A program made the translations under genes and the position numbers. DNA of 64,000 bases from Lineus longissimus (Eukaryota; Nemertea; Pilidiophora; Heteronemertea; Lineidae). The notes beneath the pieces are model-generated. The model made no database searches and was not told where the DNA came from. It saw only the letters and a program-made list of their open reading frames with translations. The stretch covers positions 17,555,501 through 17,619,500 of the forward strand of contig NC_088310.1 of assembly GCF_910592395.1 (NCBI RefSeq). Direction: 5' to 3'. Positions 36,401-48,400 of the stretch are shown here, piece after piece. Position 1 is the stretch's first letter, and the number at the start of each line of letters is the position of its first letter.

Positions 36401-39400
36401 AGAGTGACGTATAGCTGTCCTAGGAAGGGAAGTACGTTTTGCACTGAGACAGAGAAGAAGTATGTTGTCTTGAATAGTTTACTTGTCACCTCTGGCTCTT
36501 GGTTGTTCAGAGTCGTGACCACCATGATCCCAGCGATATTGAGTCCTCTGCATCCAAACTCTGATCACCAAGTGTGAGAGAGACCTGACTGCAGCTTGGC
36601 TTCTCAGAATCGCTACCTCAGGCCAGCCCAGCGTTTTATGTTGATTAATCGATACCAACTTGTAATCAGACCACCTTGATCTTGATGGTGAGCAAGATTG
36701 AAATACTTCTGATTGCATTTCAGTTTCATAACACCAAATTAAGATGAGAGGCAAACCACTCCAATTACTTAAAAGGTTAATTCTGATTACGAAACAAAGA
36801 GATTCTAAAGTGTTAAATCTCAAATGATGGTTTCATTCATTTAACAAATCACTTTCATGGCACAGCTCAATGATGTAAAATCAATTAATTCACTTTAAAT
36901 CAACAAGATTGCCTGAGGTACCGCATCGGGAAGCACTGTTTTCGTGGAGGGAGGCTTTTCAACTGCTACCTTGTTCAATAGTTGATCAGTTAACTACAAT
37001 TTTATTTTTTAATGGTGAGTAGGTAGATTTGTTCAATGGTGTCATTAGAAAGAAGATCCATTAAGAAGACCATTAGGAGAATATATGTAGGAAAAAATTG
37101 GTTGCTGTTTTTTTTTCTCTCAGGTTTTCAACTATAAAATGATGTGTTGTTATCATGTTATGTCTTGTCATGTTAGTTGTGTTAGCCTTAGTTTGATTCT
37201 TTATAAAGAATGAGTAAACATTTCAGAAAATTTGCTTCATTTGTCACTAAGTTGGTTGATGAAGTAGTTTGGATTGGTACGGCGGTCCCCATCCATCTTG
37301 TTGGGAAGGATTCTCGCCATCTCTCGTTAGAGATCGAGGGTTGTAGATGAGAGGGATTAAGACTGCATACGCACTGACTCATCCGGAGCTATCTGCAGCG
37401 AAACTCGAACAAGTTGCGTTTCTGGCAGACCTGACCTGATCGCCAAGTTTCATTACTTTTCCATGGCTGACAGTTACGTTATATCACTGGTTTTTATTCG
37501 CGCGCTATCAATCATTCTGTTCAACGGAGCTGCACAAAGGAGCACAGCTCTGGTGCATCTTTAAATTCTATAAGAATCGGCACCGCAGTCGGAAAAAGAT
37601 GATTTCGTATCGAAATCAATCAATCATCGGCGTCAGCCTTATCATTTCTCCGCCAGGATTTCTTGTTTCGTTCCTGATGTGTCTGGTGGAGAGAATGTAC
37701 TTTGGGAAATATCTGCCAATAAAATGTGCGTTTGACACCAGGTCTGTAGATAACTGTGCGTTCTGCCGAGGAAATGTGTGCCTATATCTGGATAAGTGCA
37801 TCATGCGCTCTGCCAAGAAAAAGTGCCGATTTCTGGCCACACCAGCCAACTGGGCGGAAGGGGGGGCCTCCCTTGCTATTTATTGAATAGCTAAATTATC
37901 CGCTGGGCTGCTGCTATCAAAATACATCCCTGCTTGAACATCACTTATGGTGAATCTTTGTACACACGTGCCCTGATGTGAACTTACAAACATATCAAAG
38001 GCACCCCCAAGTTGAAACATTTGACAAGACCACTGTTCATTGGTTTGCTGAAATGCAGCGCTATTCCTCAGTACTTGACTGTGCCTGTCCAAATCATTGC
38101 ACAGTGAATAACGCTGTTTTCACTGCCCTATCCAGGCGATTGTCACTCTCCAATTCCATTCTACCCGCAGGTGAGAAATCTGCCAAGCATTTTATATCAA
38201 TTTTGTTCCATCTGGGGAGCAATAGCTTGCGCCTAATGATCAGTGTCCTATTTATCTTGAGGCGGATTACAATGGGGTGATCCGGTGGAACGAAATTCTT
38301 CCACATGAACTATTTCTGGTCGCAGGGGACTGAGAATTTTTCATGTCTAAATAATAGGTTTCTTCAGTGTAATTGGAGGAGCATCTAATGTACATCTATG
38401 CATATTGCTATCGTCATTTTTGACCGACCTGGTGATGAAAATTTGTCATTCAAATATAGCAGTCGACTGTGTCGCGATGTTGTTCTTGAATGGGAATTCC
38501 TCAGGAAATGTCTCAAAACTATCATTGGATAAAAGGCACTTGAAGGTTTAAGATTATTAACTTGGACATTCTGGACCTGTTCAATCCAAGTCCAATGCAA
38601 AATGGATCTAGAATCTAAAGAGTTATTTTGTAAAAGTACAGGGAGCTATTGATGAATTGGCTTTGCCCTCATCGGAGACATCTCCTGATAGATGGGACAG
38701 CTCCTCCTCTGGGATGACATGAGTTATGTCATTGATAAATGACTCTTTTATTGGTATGATTCTTACTCACTATTGCAACAGAATTCCAGAAATCAACCAA
38801 GATGTGATCATGATATCGCAAATGTGACTCGCTCTACCAAAACTAGGCGCTTGTCGCATCTGAACTTGACAGGTTGATACGGACTTGTTGTTCATTTCCC
38901 TATTGTAGACCTTTTGTGAAATCTATTACAAACTGATTTGGTCACATTTCACAAAAGGTCTACAATAGGGAAATGATCAACAAGTCCGTATCAACCTGTC
39001 AAGTTCAGATGCGACAAGCGCCTAGTTTTGGTAGAGCGGGTCACAAATGTGGTCAGATATCAAACCCACCAAGCAAAACAGAATGTGACTTAATACTATT
39101 TTAAAAAAATTGTAATTGAATTTAAATGCAATTTGAGTGATAGATCAACAGCTCTAACTTGATCGCTGAATGGCAGAGAGCTGCTGATGAGTGACAATAT
39201 ATGACTCATCCAAGAAGCTTACTAAAGCATAATACCATCATGCATGAGGCCGATGCGGTATGAGAACCACTACAGATGGTGCTCAAGGAGTGAATGTCAG
39301 GCTATACCCAATCCCATGTGTTTGCAGCTGCAGTATTGAAGGGAAGCAATGCTTGATTGGTTGAATCTTTCTAAATAGATCTCAATAAATTGATCCTCTT

Positions 39401-42400
39401 TATTAAGAATTTTGACTTTATCTGCATTCTGTTTTAATCGCATGAAGGATCATTCTTTTGACCCCATTAAAATCTCATCCATCAGGATGAACAATTCCTT
39501 CATTACTTCCATACCCTTCATCATCGAGCTCAGATTATTCTTTTAATACATTTATTTTGCATCCTGAAACAACCTTCATGTCTGCTTCTTGTAATTATGT
39601 TCATTTGTCATAGAAGTTTTCCTTGAAAAGGTAAATTAGATATAAGCGCTACAGTTTTCTCTTGATTTGTTAATGACAGCAACAAGCTATTTTCGTGCAG
39701 TTGATGATGTAATGTATCCAATGACGTCTCCAAATTGTTGTCTAAAGCCCGCAGCACACTAGCTGCCAACTTCGGCGTTCACAGGCGTTTTTTGCCGCAA
39801 GAGTTCTGAACGCCTGAAAAATCCCTAGTCACTACGAACGGCATCGGCGAATGCGACTTGCCGCCACTTGCCGCAACTTGCCGCAACTAAATGCCAAATA
39901 TCTAACATGTTTGATTTTTGACGCGTGTCACCGCGTTTGAACGCAAGAAGAAGCCAGGTGTGCTACGGATTGCCGCCTGAATTGGCGTCGGCGGCGAGGC
40001 TTTGGCCAATCAGTATGCGTCTTGATGTCACATGATTTCAAAATGGCAGCCTAAAGTGGCGGAAAAGACGCTACTGGACGCCGATTCTGGGCATGTGTGC
40101 TCTGACCGGGATCTACTGGCCGCCAACTTTGTCGCCAAAGTTGGCGGCTGGTGTGCTGCGGGCTTAACAGCTGCTCCTTGTAGAAAAACCATATTGTGTC
40201 CGATGATGTTTCCAAACTGTTATCGATCCAGAGGATTGCTAATGACCTTGTGTCATAACCTAGGTGACACTGGGCTACGGTTATTGCGGAACGTTAAATG
40301 GTTATTGGGTAACGTTTAACAGTTATTGGGGAACGTAAAACAGTTATGGGGTAACGTTTATTGTGGAGCATTGCCTCATGCATTCATTGGCCTACCAAGC
40401 TGATGATATTTATAATATTTTTCAAAACGCTTATAATGTCATTGTTATTTCTCCTAATAGGTTTGGACCTGATACATTGCATATAGGCAGTTTCAATATG
40501 TGCGATGTATTTCCATGTAGTTTCTTTTTCAGGATTATCAAGATGTGTGTAACTTAAAAGAAAAAAGGGTTCCAGCTCTCTTTTTAGAGCATTCATGGGA
40601 CTGTATAATATGAGGTTCAGCGCAAGTCTGCAAGCCGCTTGATGTCTTTACATATTTGTATTCAAAAACCGCTATTTCAAGACTTCTGTGTCTGCTTCTA
40701 TCAATAACCATACTTATCACGTTTTAAATGTTTCTCTCTCCAGGTCCAGACTCTCCCTTTCTCGTCCAGGAGAAGTTTAGTCGGTCATTCCTCGCCAAGA
40801 AGAACGGCGTGGCGCTCCTCAACTGCGTGTACCAGAACGCTGCCAGCATAGAATGGAGGTTTGGGGGTGCTCCGCTCAGGAACAGCTCAAGGTAATGAGA
40901 AAAAAAAACATTTCAAATACATTTCAGTGGCTAGTGATGGGTCATCTTAACCTCAAGTCTTTGAACTGTTGCATGCTTATTTAAAATTAGTTTTGAAAAT
41001 AATGAGGTGATGGAAAACACAAAGGGCCCCGCCCTGCTTATGCCGTGTTTGTACTCGAAGTCATAAATAATACAATGGGGCCAAATTGCAAGTGTGTGTG
41101 TGCTCCCTTGCAAATAGTCCGTAATCTACTGTCAAATATCAAGCCAGGGAACCTGTTTTTGCAGACTAGAGCCTGGTTGTGTAATTGCTGTCACCACTAT
41201 CAGTGGCGGCCATGTTCAGTTGTAGAAAAAAACCATGCAGACAGTGTCTCGTGTTTTAAAATTGACAAAGCCCGGCATGGTAGAGCGCAGCGGCACAAGC
41301 TTTGTCCAGGAGACGACCAAATATCACATCACCATCATCAGAGGTTACTTATTCAGAAGTCTGGTGGCCGTGCAACCCGACCACCTCCCAAAAGAATGAC
41401 AGCTTTCACGGGTCGATTGATAGTGAGCAGGCGACGACATGATTTTCATTTGCCTCTGGCAGTTTGCTGCTATAAGTGGTCTGTGAAGTGGCGATTAAAT
41501 CCACTGTAGAATAAGACGTAGCCTAACCGTGGTCGGCTAGAGGATACACGTTGGCCTGTTCACGGTGTGCAACTACTCGAGTGGAAGGTGCATGAATACG
41601 TTGTTAGGAGGCGAGTTAATCTGGTGACTTGTTTTGCTGCTATGCAGAAGTGTCGTATTCGACATCAAAGAGTATGGCATTTATTATGAAATTCGAGAGC
41701 GATGTTTGATAAAAATATCAGTATTCGGTGTCCTAGGTTGAGTGATGTGAAGTTTCTGGAAAACATAACAAGTATAGTCTTGGCCAAATTCAAGTGTTGT
41801 ACAATTTTAAGAGTTTTTTAAAAGAGAAACTGGTTGCCAGGGTATTTTAAATTGAAAATGCAAACCACTGTGGGGAAGAAATTTACTTCAACGAAGGTTC
41901 CAATTTGTTACCTGTCACAGCAAAACCAGGCGCATGTCGCACAGAAGATGAGCCTAAATGACACCAGGAGATAATGGAAGAGAAATTGATGTGCTCATAT
42001 TTCACAAAAGGCAGACAACAGAGAAATGAACAAACAGTCCGTCTCAACCTGGCAAGCTCCCAGCGACATGCGCCAGGTTTTGCTGTGACGGGTCACATTT
42101 GAGTTTTGTCACTTCCATGAAGGAAATCCCTTCTGCTCTGAGCCGTTTCTTTGGCAATCATATCTATCTTGCCTTGATTTAGTCCCTTGGTCGTACATAA
42201 TATGATTGAATTGGCTGATTGTGTTACGTGCTGTTCACTCTGCCTGAGGGCGCATATCCGAGTTGGTTTTAACTTACATAGACAAGATTGATTTATTCGT
42301 TCAAATGAGCAGTCACACCATGGTAGTCATTATTGTTATCATATTTCCATTGAAGTTTTGCATGATAGCCGCAACGAAATCGTTAAATTCGTATCGATCA

Positions 42401-45400
42401 AAAGGGAATATGTTCGTTTTGTTAGCACACATGATGCTCATTCAAAACATGAATATGTCATTAAAAAAGTCCACTTGGTTGGGTTTTTGTGGTGTGATGA
42501 GTCAACAGGCAAGATTTCTACTTTGATAACTGTACTGCTCAGCTCATTAAAGGGAGGCTATAGGCAGTAGCCAGGTGGTCCAGAGGGTACGGCAAACAGC
42601 TGACAGGTGTCTTGGCTATCACATTTCATTGGCACTATGCTTGTACCGGTGATATTTTGATCACTATGTCAAGTCATACCCAGATCTGTTCATATTAGTC
42701 ACATCAAGTATGGACACCATTCGGAGCCTCCAGCTCCAACCCGTTTTCCCTTTAAAGGGACAATATAGGCAGCAGCTAGGCAGGCAAGGTAAAGTTACAC
42801 AAAAGTGCCAATAGGGGTCTCTCACATCTCACTGTAGGTCGAAAGGATTCACGCTTAGTACGAGGAATATATTTAGTGCTGAGACTGACATGACCAAGGG
42901 CCTTACTGTGTATACTAGTCACTTGAAGATGGCCAAATTAGCCCCTCTCCTTCTGCGTATCGTCCCCCTTTAAGTCAGTGATGGTGGTTTCTCACCAAAA
43001 TGTGAAAAAGGATTTTAGCTTAATCCTCATCTCTCTTCCTGACTGCCATCCCCCAAAAACACTGTCAGTGGCTTCTAAGAGTGACACGGCTTCATGTCGT
43101 GGCTTTGTGAACACCTGTTCCCCTTCCGATCCCTGCTGTTTTCCGTGGCGAGCCTATCGCAGGTGGAGAGTAATTGGCGTGTCCTCCGCGGTAGCACACG
43201 CACCTCTTATGATAATGAGCTGAGGAGCAGGGAAAGCATGGTCACTGTGATCGATTGGAAATTAGTCCCGTCGAGTTCCAAGTGTTGTGGCAATTGTTTC
43301 TGCACAGTCGAAAGTTTCAGCCTAGACAATCTGACTAGGTCATATCTGCTGACTTGAGAAGGAAATCAAAAGAGTCTTTCATACATAATCTACAACACTA
43401 AACTGATATAATCCATAAGCAGCAATGAGCCTGCCTGTGGCATCCGGACATAACCAGTGGTTTTCAATATACTCCACCAGTTGATATTTCTGAGGTAGGA
43501 GTACAAAAAGCCTGATCTCAGGATGTTCGTATGGGAGGTTCCTTGCACTGCAAAGATGAACCTTGTCATTATAGTAACATAAAAGGCTATTGTTAACGTA
43601 ATTGTCACATCACACACCCCATTCACTTTTAATTCCAATGCAAGTTAACAAAGTTTCCTATTCAATTGTCGCAGCAGACTGTAATGAGATTGTTGTGATC
43701 AGATCAGACCAGAGCAAACCTTTGTTATCTCTTTGATTGGATTTCATGATTGATTTTCAGTATTTATACCAGAATGATATATCTCACCAAAACTCTGCTA
43801 GGCATCATTTCAGCTTCTGTATTTCTGTTTTCCAGGATAACCGTCTTCAGTAACGGTTCGCTTCAGATCCGACAAGTCCGTAACAAGGATGCTGGGAGCT
43901 ACACATGTACTGCGACACGACCTAACGGCATAGGACAGGCATTCACATCAGAACTCCTTATGGCCAGTAAGTCATTTTCCCAATATGTGTCTTTGTTTTC
44001 CAGTTCCCAGTCCCCAAGCAAAGACATTGTACATGCCCAATATTTTGAAATGGAGTTGGGGACATACCTGATAGCAAATATTGATTAGTGATAAAATTGC
44101 GGTTCCATGCCGCTCACGTACTCAAGCAGGAAAACACATATTCATCATAATTTGTCGAGCAGAACCTCACTGATAGGTTTGTTGTGTTTATGACCTCTTT
44201 AAATCACTAACAGTCTGCAGCCCTTGAGCCGAGTACCATTCCTGCTGGATTGGCAAAGGACAGGTGCTGCCCTCTGTTGTAGCTTGTAGCAACTGATGAC
44301 ATTTACTGACGCTAAGTTCCTGTCAGGTGCAGGCGTTGTATTCGGTATAGAAATTCTTGAAATCGCTGAAAATATTGAGTTGAGTGTTTTAGAAAGTCTG
44401 TCTGGACAGGTTCGCGTACTGGCGATCACTGTGCCACATATACAAGTGCTCGCAGCTAGCTCACTACGCCAGGTATACAAGTGCTCACAGCGGGCATGGG
44501 GTATTGTTTGCACACTCCCCAGTGGTGCCCCCCAGGTATCCGAGATCTTGTTGCCTCACAATTAAGCAGACTGGAGAAACGCTTTGAACTCATTCTTCAC
44601 CTTGGTTGTTTTCTACGGGTCATTTTCAGTCGAGAATTCCAAGCTTATTCCCAGGTGTGCCTCAGAAACTCAGGATGGGGCATTAGCATTAGATTGTTCA
44701 TTTCACTCTGTCCTAATTATATATCAAAAGAACGATATACTTTTTATTGTCACATGCACTTAGGTATGTGTCTCCTTAATAGGGTGGTGAGGGGGTACAT
44801 GTTTTTGGGCACTGATTTCAACTTGAACCCTCAACTGGTGTGAAGCAGCCTGCTCCAGCACAGAGACTTCTTAATCCGGGCCCCATGTTAGGAACTATTT
44901 TAAGAAACATCCATTCGGAGCTGGGGAAAAGTTTTTTTTCTCTTTTCTCATTCATCATTGATCAGTTTGATTATGATTCACCAACAACTAATGATAATTA
45001 GTGCTGTCCGTCATGGAAGAGTGATAGATATCATTCGGCTTTGCTCATTTAAAAGGATGGATCATAATTCAAATGCACTTAAAAAGACATCAAATTTCAA
45101 TTTGGCTTGCATGATTGAGTTGCAGTTTTTATCTGGGGGAGGAATCTGTTTGTAATGTTAACCCCTGGTAAAATTTTATATCTATAGCCAGTTCCAACCC
45201 TAGTTTCTCAGGTATTGTCCTTTTGGCATCGTACATTTGCCTCCATACAATTGAAATGATCTCAATTCTGTCAGCCATTTTGAAAGGCAGTGATTCCCCG
45301 AACTCAATTCAAAGTCACATGCACCGCTGCCGTGAGACTGATGCACAAAGGCAACACAAAGAACACATATGATCCCCCAGCACAAAAAATCAAATCGTCT

Positions 45401-48400
45401 TACCGATCTTTTCATATGCTGATGTCGCAAAAAGCGTACCTCAGATGGCGTTGATGTAATTAAGCACTTGATAAGCCTGATCATTGGATCAAAGTGTAAA
45501 CGTGGAAATGACGCGCGAGGATTACCTGACTGATCAAATTTACACCACTTAGCGCGATTAACCCTTCATTGCCTATGCAGAGTGTGGGATTATGTGGTGT
45601 TTGATTGTAGTTTTCATCCCAAATTGTTCCAAAGAGGACATAGTTACATCCAGATGGTTGGGTTACAATCGATCACTTTAATCCATTTTGAACGAATGAG
45701 ATTTCAATTCATTTGTCAACATGTCATAGCGTATCTCTACGTCAACAGAAGGAGATTTGCATCGACTCAGCAAGGATGCTGATCAGCTTGAATAGATAAT
45801 AGGCCCATCCACAAAATATTTTGTGTCCGATGTAACCAACTCATCCAGAAACATCAGGGTCGGTCAGGTAGACAGTCCAAAAACTTTTGTCAACAATAAA
45901 ACATGACTTCTTTAAGATCCAAGTAAGACCCATCATAAATGAAAAAAAGGTTTTCCAAGTTATTTTCTGCCTCAGATCCTTTGGCGGTACTCACTTTGGG
46001 TCAGACGGTCACATCAAACAAACTGTTTTTGAGGACTGCCTAGGGTGTTGTCTGTATCAGCCATATGAGAGCACACAACTTTGATTTGATATAAAGGAAC
46101 AAAGGAGTAAAAGCTGGTGGGGTGTGCGTCAAATCACTTCTCATCACTTAATTTATTGTCTGTTTGTCTCCGTTTCTCACAGACGATGTCTGTTTTTGGT
46201 GTCATTACATTGATTACTAAATGGGATGTCACGCACCCAGTTGGCAGTTATTGCTTTAAAAAATATTCTGATCGTATTTGATCATACCAAGATAGCGTGT
46301 GCGTGATGTGTATAAATTTCTTTCATTGATTTGATAAACTAATCTCCAATTACTTAGTTGTTGCGATTGTGTGTGGTTGTTTGAAGCTAGTAGCAGGAAG
46401 AAGAGATGTCCCAGTAGTTGGGGGGGGGGGGGGGTCAGACAACATTGAAAAAAGCGTTTGTGTCAGATGTATTGAAAGTGTGTGAGTAATGTGCGGGTGA
46501 ACTAAATTCATCGCTGAAAATAATGGAAGCCAAATTTCAAAAGAGTGTGAACTAAATTCATCACTGAAAATAATGGAAGACAAATTTCAAAAGAGCATTT
46601 GTCAAGTTACGGCTGTGGAAAACCACTTTTTCCCGAAATAAATGAAGGATTCTATAAACCATATAACGTGCCTGAAAACTAACATAATGCTACACCTATA
46701 AACATGATAGATTCGAGAAGACTTGTAAAGCAGCTTAGAGATGAAAGTGTTATGGAGGAGAGGACTGATTTACAGCGCATAAATCCCCAAAATGCGATGG
46801 CAATCCCCAGTTGATGAAATTATTATTGGGAGATGACCAATTTACGGGTATATTTAGTGTTTAAGTGGAGTATCTATCAAACAGTTTCCCCTTTGCCATA
46901 AAAACTTCGTCAACATGTCTGCAAGGAATCTGACATTGATGGTGTGCATATGTTTTTTGCAGGTAAACATTTCACTCCTATTGACAGCATGATATTAATG
47001 ATCCCACATCGAATGAGTTTTTTTTCCAGCACGGGATTATGTTCTGAATTTAACTCTTGAGCCATGGTTTGGTCGATGTATCCTGTACAGTATGTCTAAA
47101 GCGCAGAGCAAATGAGCGATTTAGATAATAATTGCTGGTATATGCGACAAAAGAATCTCTTGTCTGCAGGTAAAATGGGTAATTGCTGTGTTCGATTTTG
47201 ATTCACAGTCAGTGCGACCTGCAATGACTGCTGCAAACAAGTGATTATCGTCACATGTGATTTAAATTGCAAGTCGCAGCGATGTTAATTGTTCATCTGT
47301 GGGGCGCATGAGTGCTCCAATCAATGTTATACGTACAGTATAGCGAGCTGAATGACTGAAATCTCAGGAATTCTGATGACCACTCCTGATTTATTGTGAT
47401 AAGCAAAAAGCCAGGGTTGCCTTGTAAAGTACAAACCTGGATAAAAAGTCGTGGTCATACTTATTTTTCCAGAAATTAATCAATTGGTTGTGATGTGTAC
47501 TTATGATGAGGAGATGTGACTAATACAGGAACGATATCATCTGTAACTAGTTGGTTAGAGACTTCGATGTTATCAGCGGTTATTAATGCTCTGTCGTGTT
47601 CAATAAGTATTATATGCATCTCAGGAAGGTTGTTGTTGGGTTATTTCATTACAGCACCATTCTAGGACATTATTTGGAGCCCGGGTGTCATGTGATCAGG
47701 TTATATGAGACTTTCATATAAATAAATGACCAAGTGCCTTTATTTTTGTGAAATTTGCCACCTAGGTTCGAAGCATGAAACTAAAATTTGCAAGTTTAAT
47801 CAAGGTATTGGTTTCGGCACTAGAAGATCAACCAAGTTATGGTAATTGGGTTACACGGAATCGTAAAAGGATTATTTTCATGAACATTAAGATAAAGCTC
47901 TGCGAAATTTTATGGTTACAGTAACCAACAGTGAATTAAAGTGAATCAACCAAGTTAATGTTGAAAGCAGCTTTGAATCAGAACAGTATGTAGCTTATGA
48001 AGAAGTTTGTTATTGTGTGTTTCAAAATGACCTTGTAAACCTCAAAACCTAAGTCATTGTGGGCTCTCGGCAGTACAGACCCTATCCCAATGTCAGACAT
48101 GAGCTCAACCACACCTTGATACTCTAAACTTGGCCAGAGATTGTAGAAAGAAAGTTACCGGTCTTTGGCAATGCCTTGCCAAAAGGCTCAGCTTAGTCAC
48201 TCCAGAGAGCTTTGTCTTCAGTTGCTACTGTATCCACTCTAGTGTAATGTTACTCAACTACTTTTCCAAACTATTTGATAAAGACTCCTCTTTACACGTG
48301 AGTCTGCCCTGTTGAATCCTCCTTACCAAATGGAAGAAACCCAGATTGCATCATGATTATGTCTGCCCCTGATAATTGGGCCAAAACCTTCTGTTGAGCG

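Larger units (their letters stand above)
18569..40743 (+). other. PTK7 intron 3 (22.2 kb)
   Basis: A long intron with a GTAAGT donor and a CTCTCTCCAG acceptor. Annotated separately inside it are minus-strand coding-like relics, six or more MITEs, a ~300-bp tandem array, two minisatellites and a GCC-rich element. Gaps such as 21360-24090, 26532-28117, 31956-34727 and 34811-38822 show no feature I can support. Such an intron is a usual place for developmental enhancers, but none can be pinpointed by eye. Confidence 0.8.
40892..43835 (+). other. PTK7 intron 4
   Basis: 2944 bp, containing family B MITE copy 2 and the AAAGGGACAATA-type elements described separately. A 154-codon open frame at 41045-41509 has no ATG-linked conserved domain and is not supported as a gene. 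Confidence 0.7.

Noticed and set aside
41045-41509. 154-codon open frame in PTK7 intron 4
   Set aside because: No recognisable domain, and no splice sites in phase with PTK7 exons 4 and 5.
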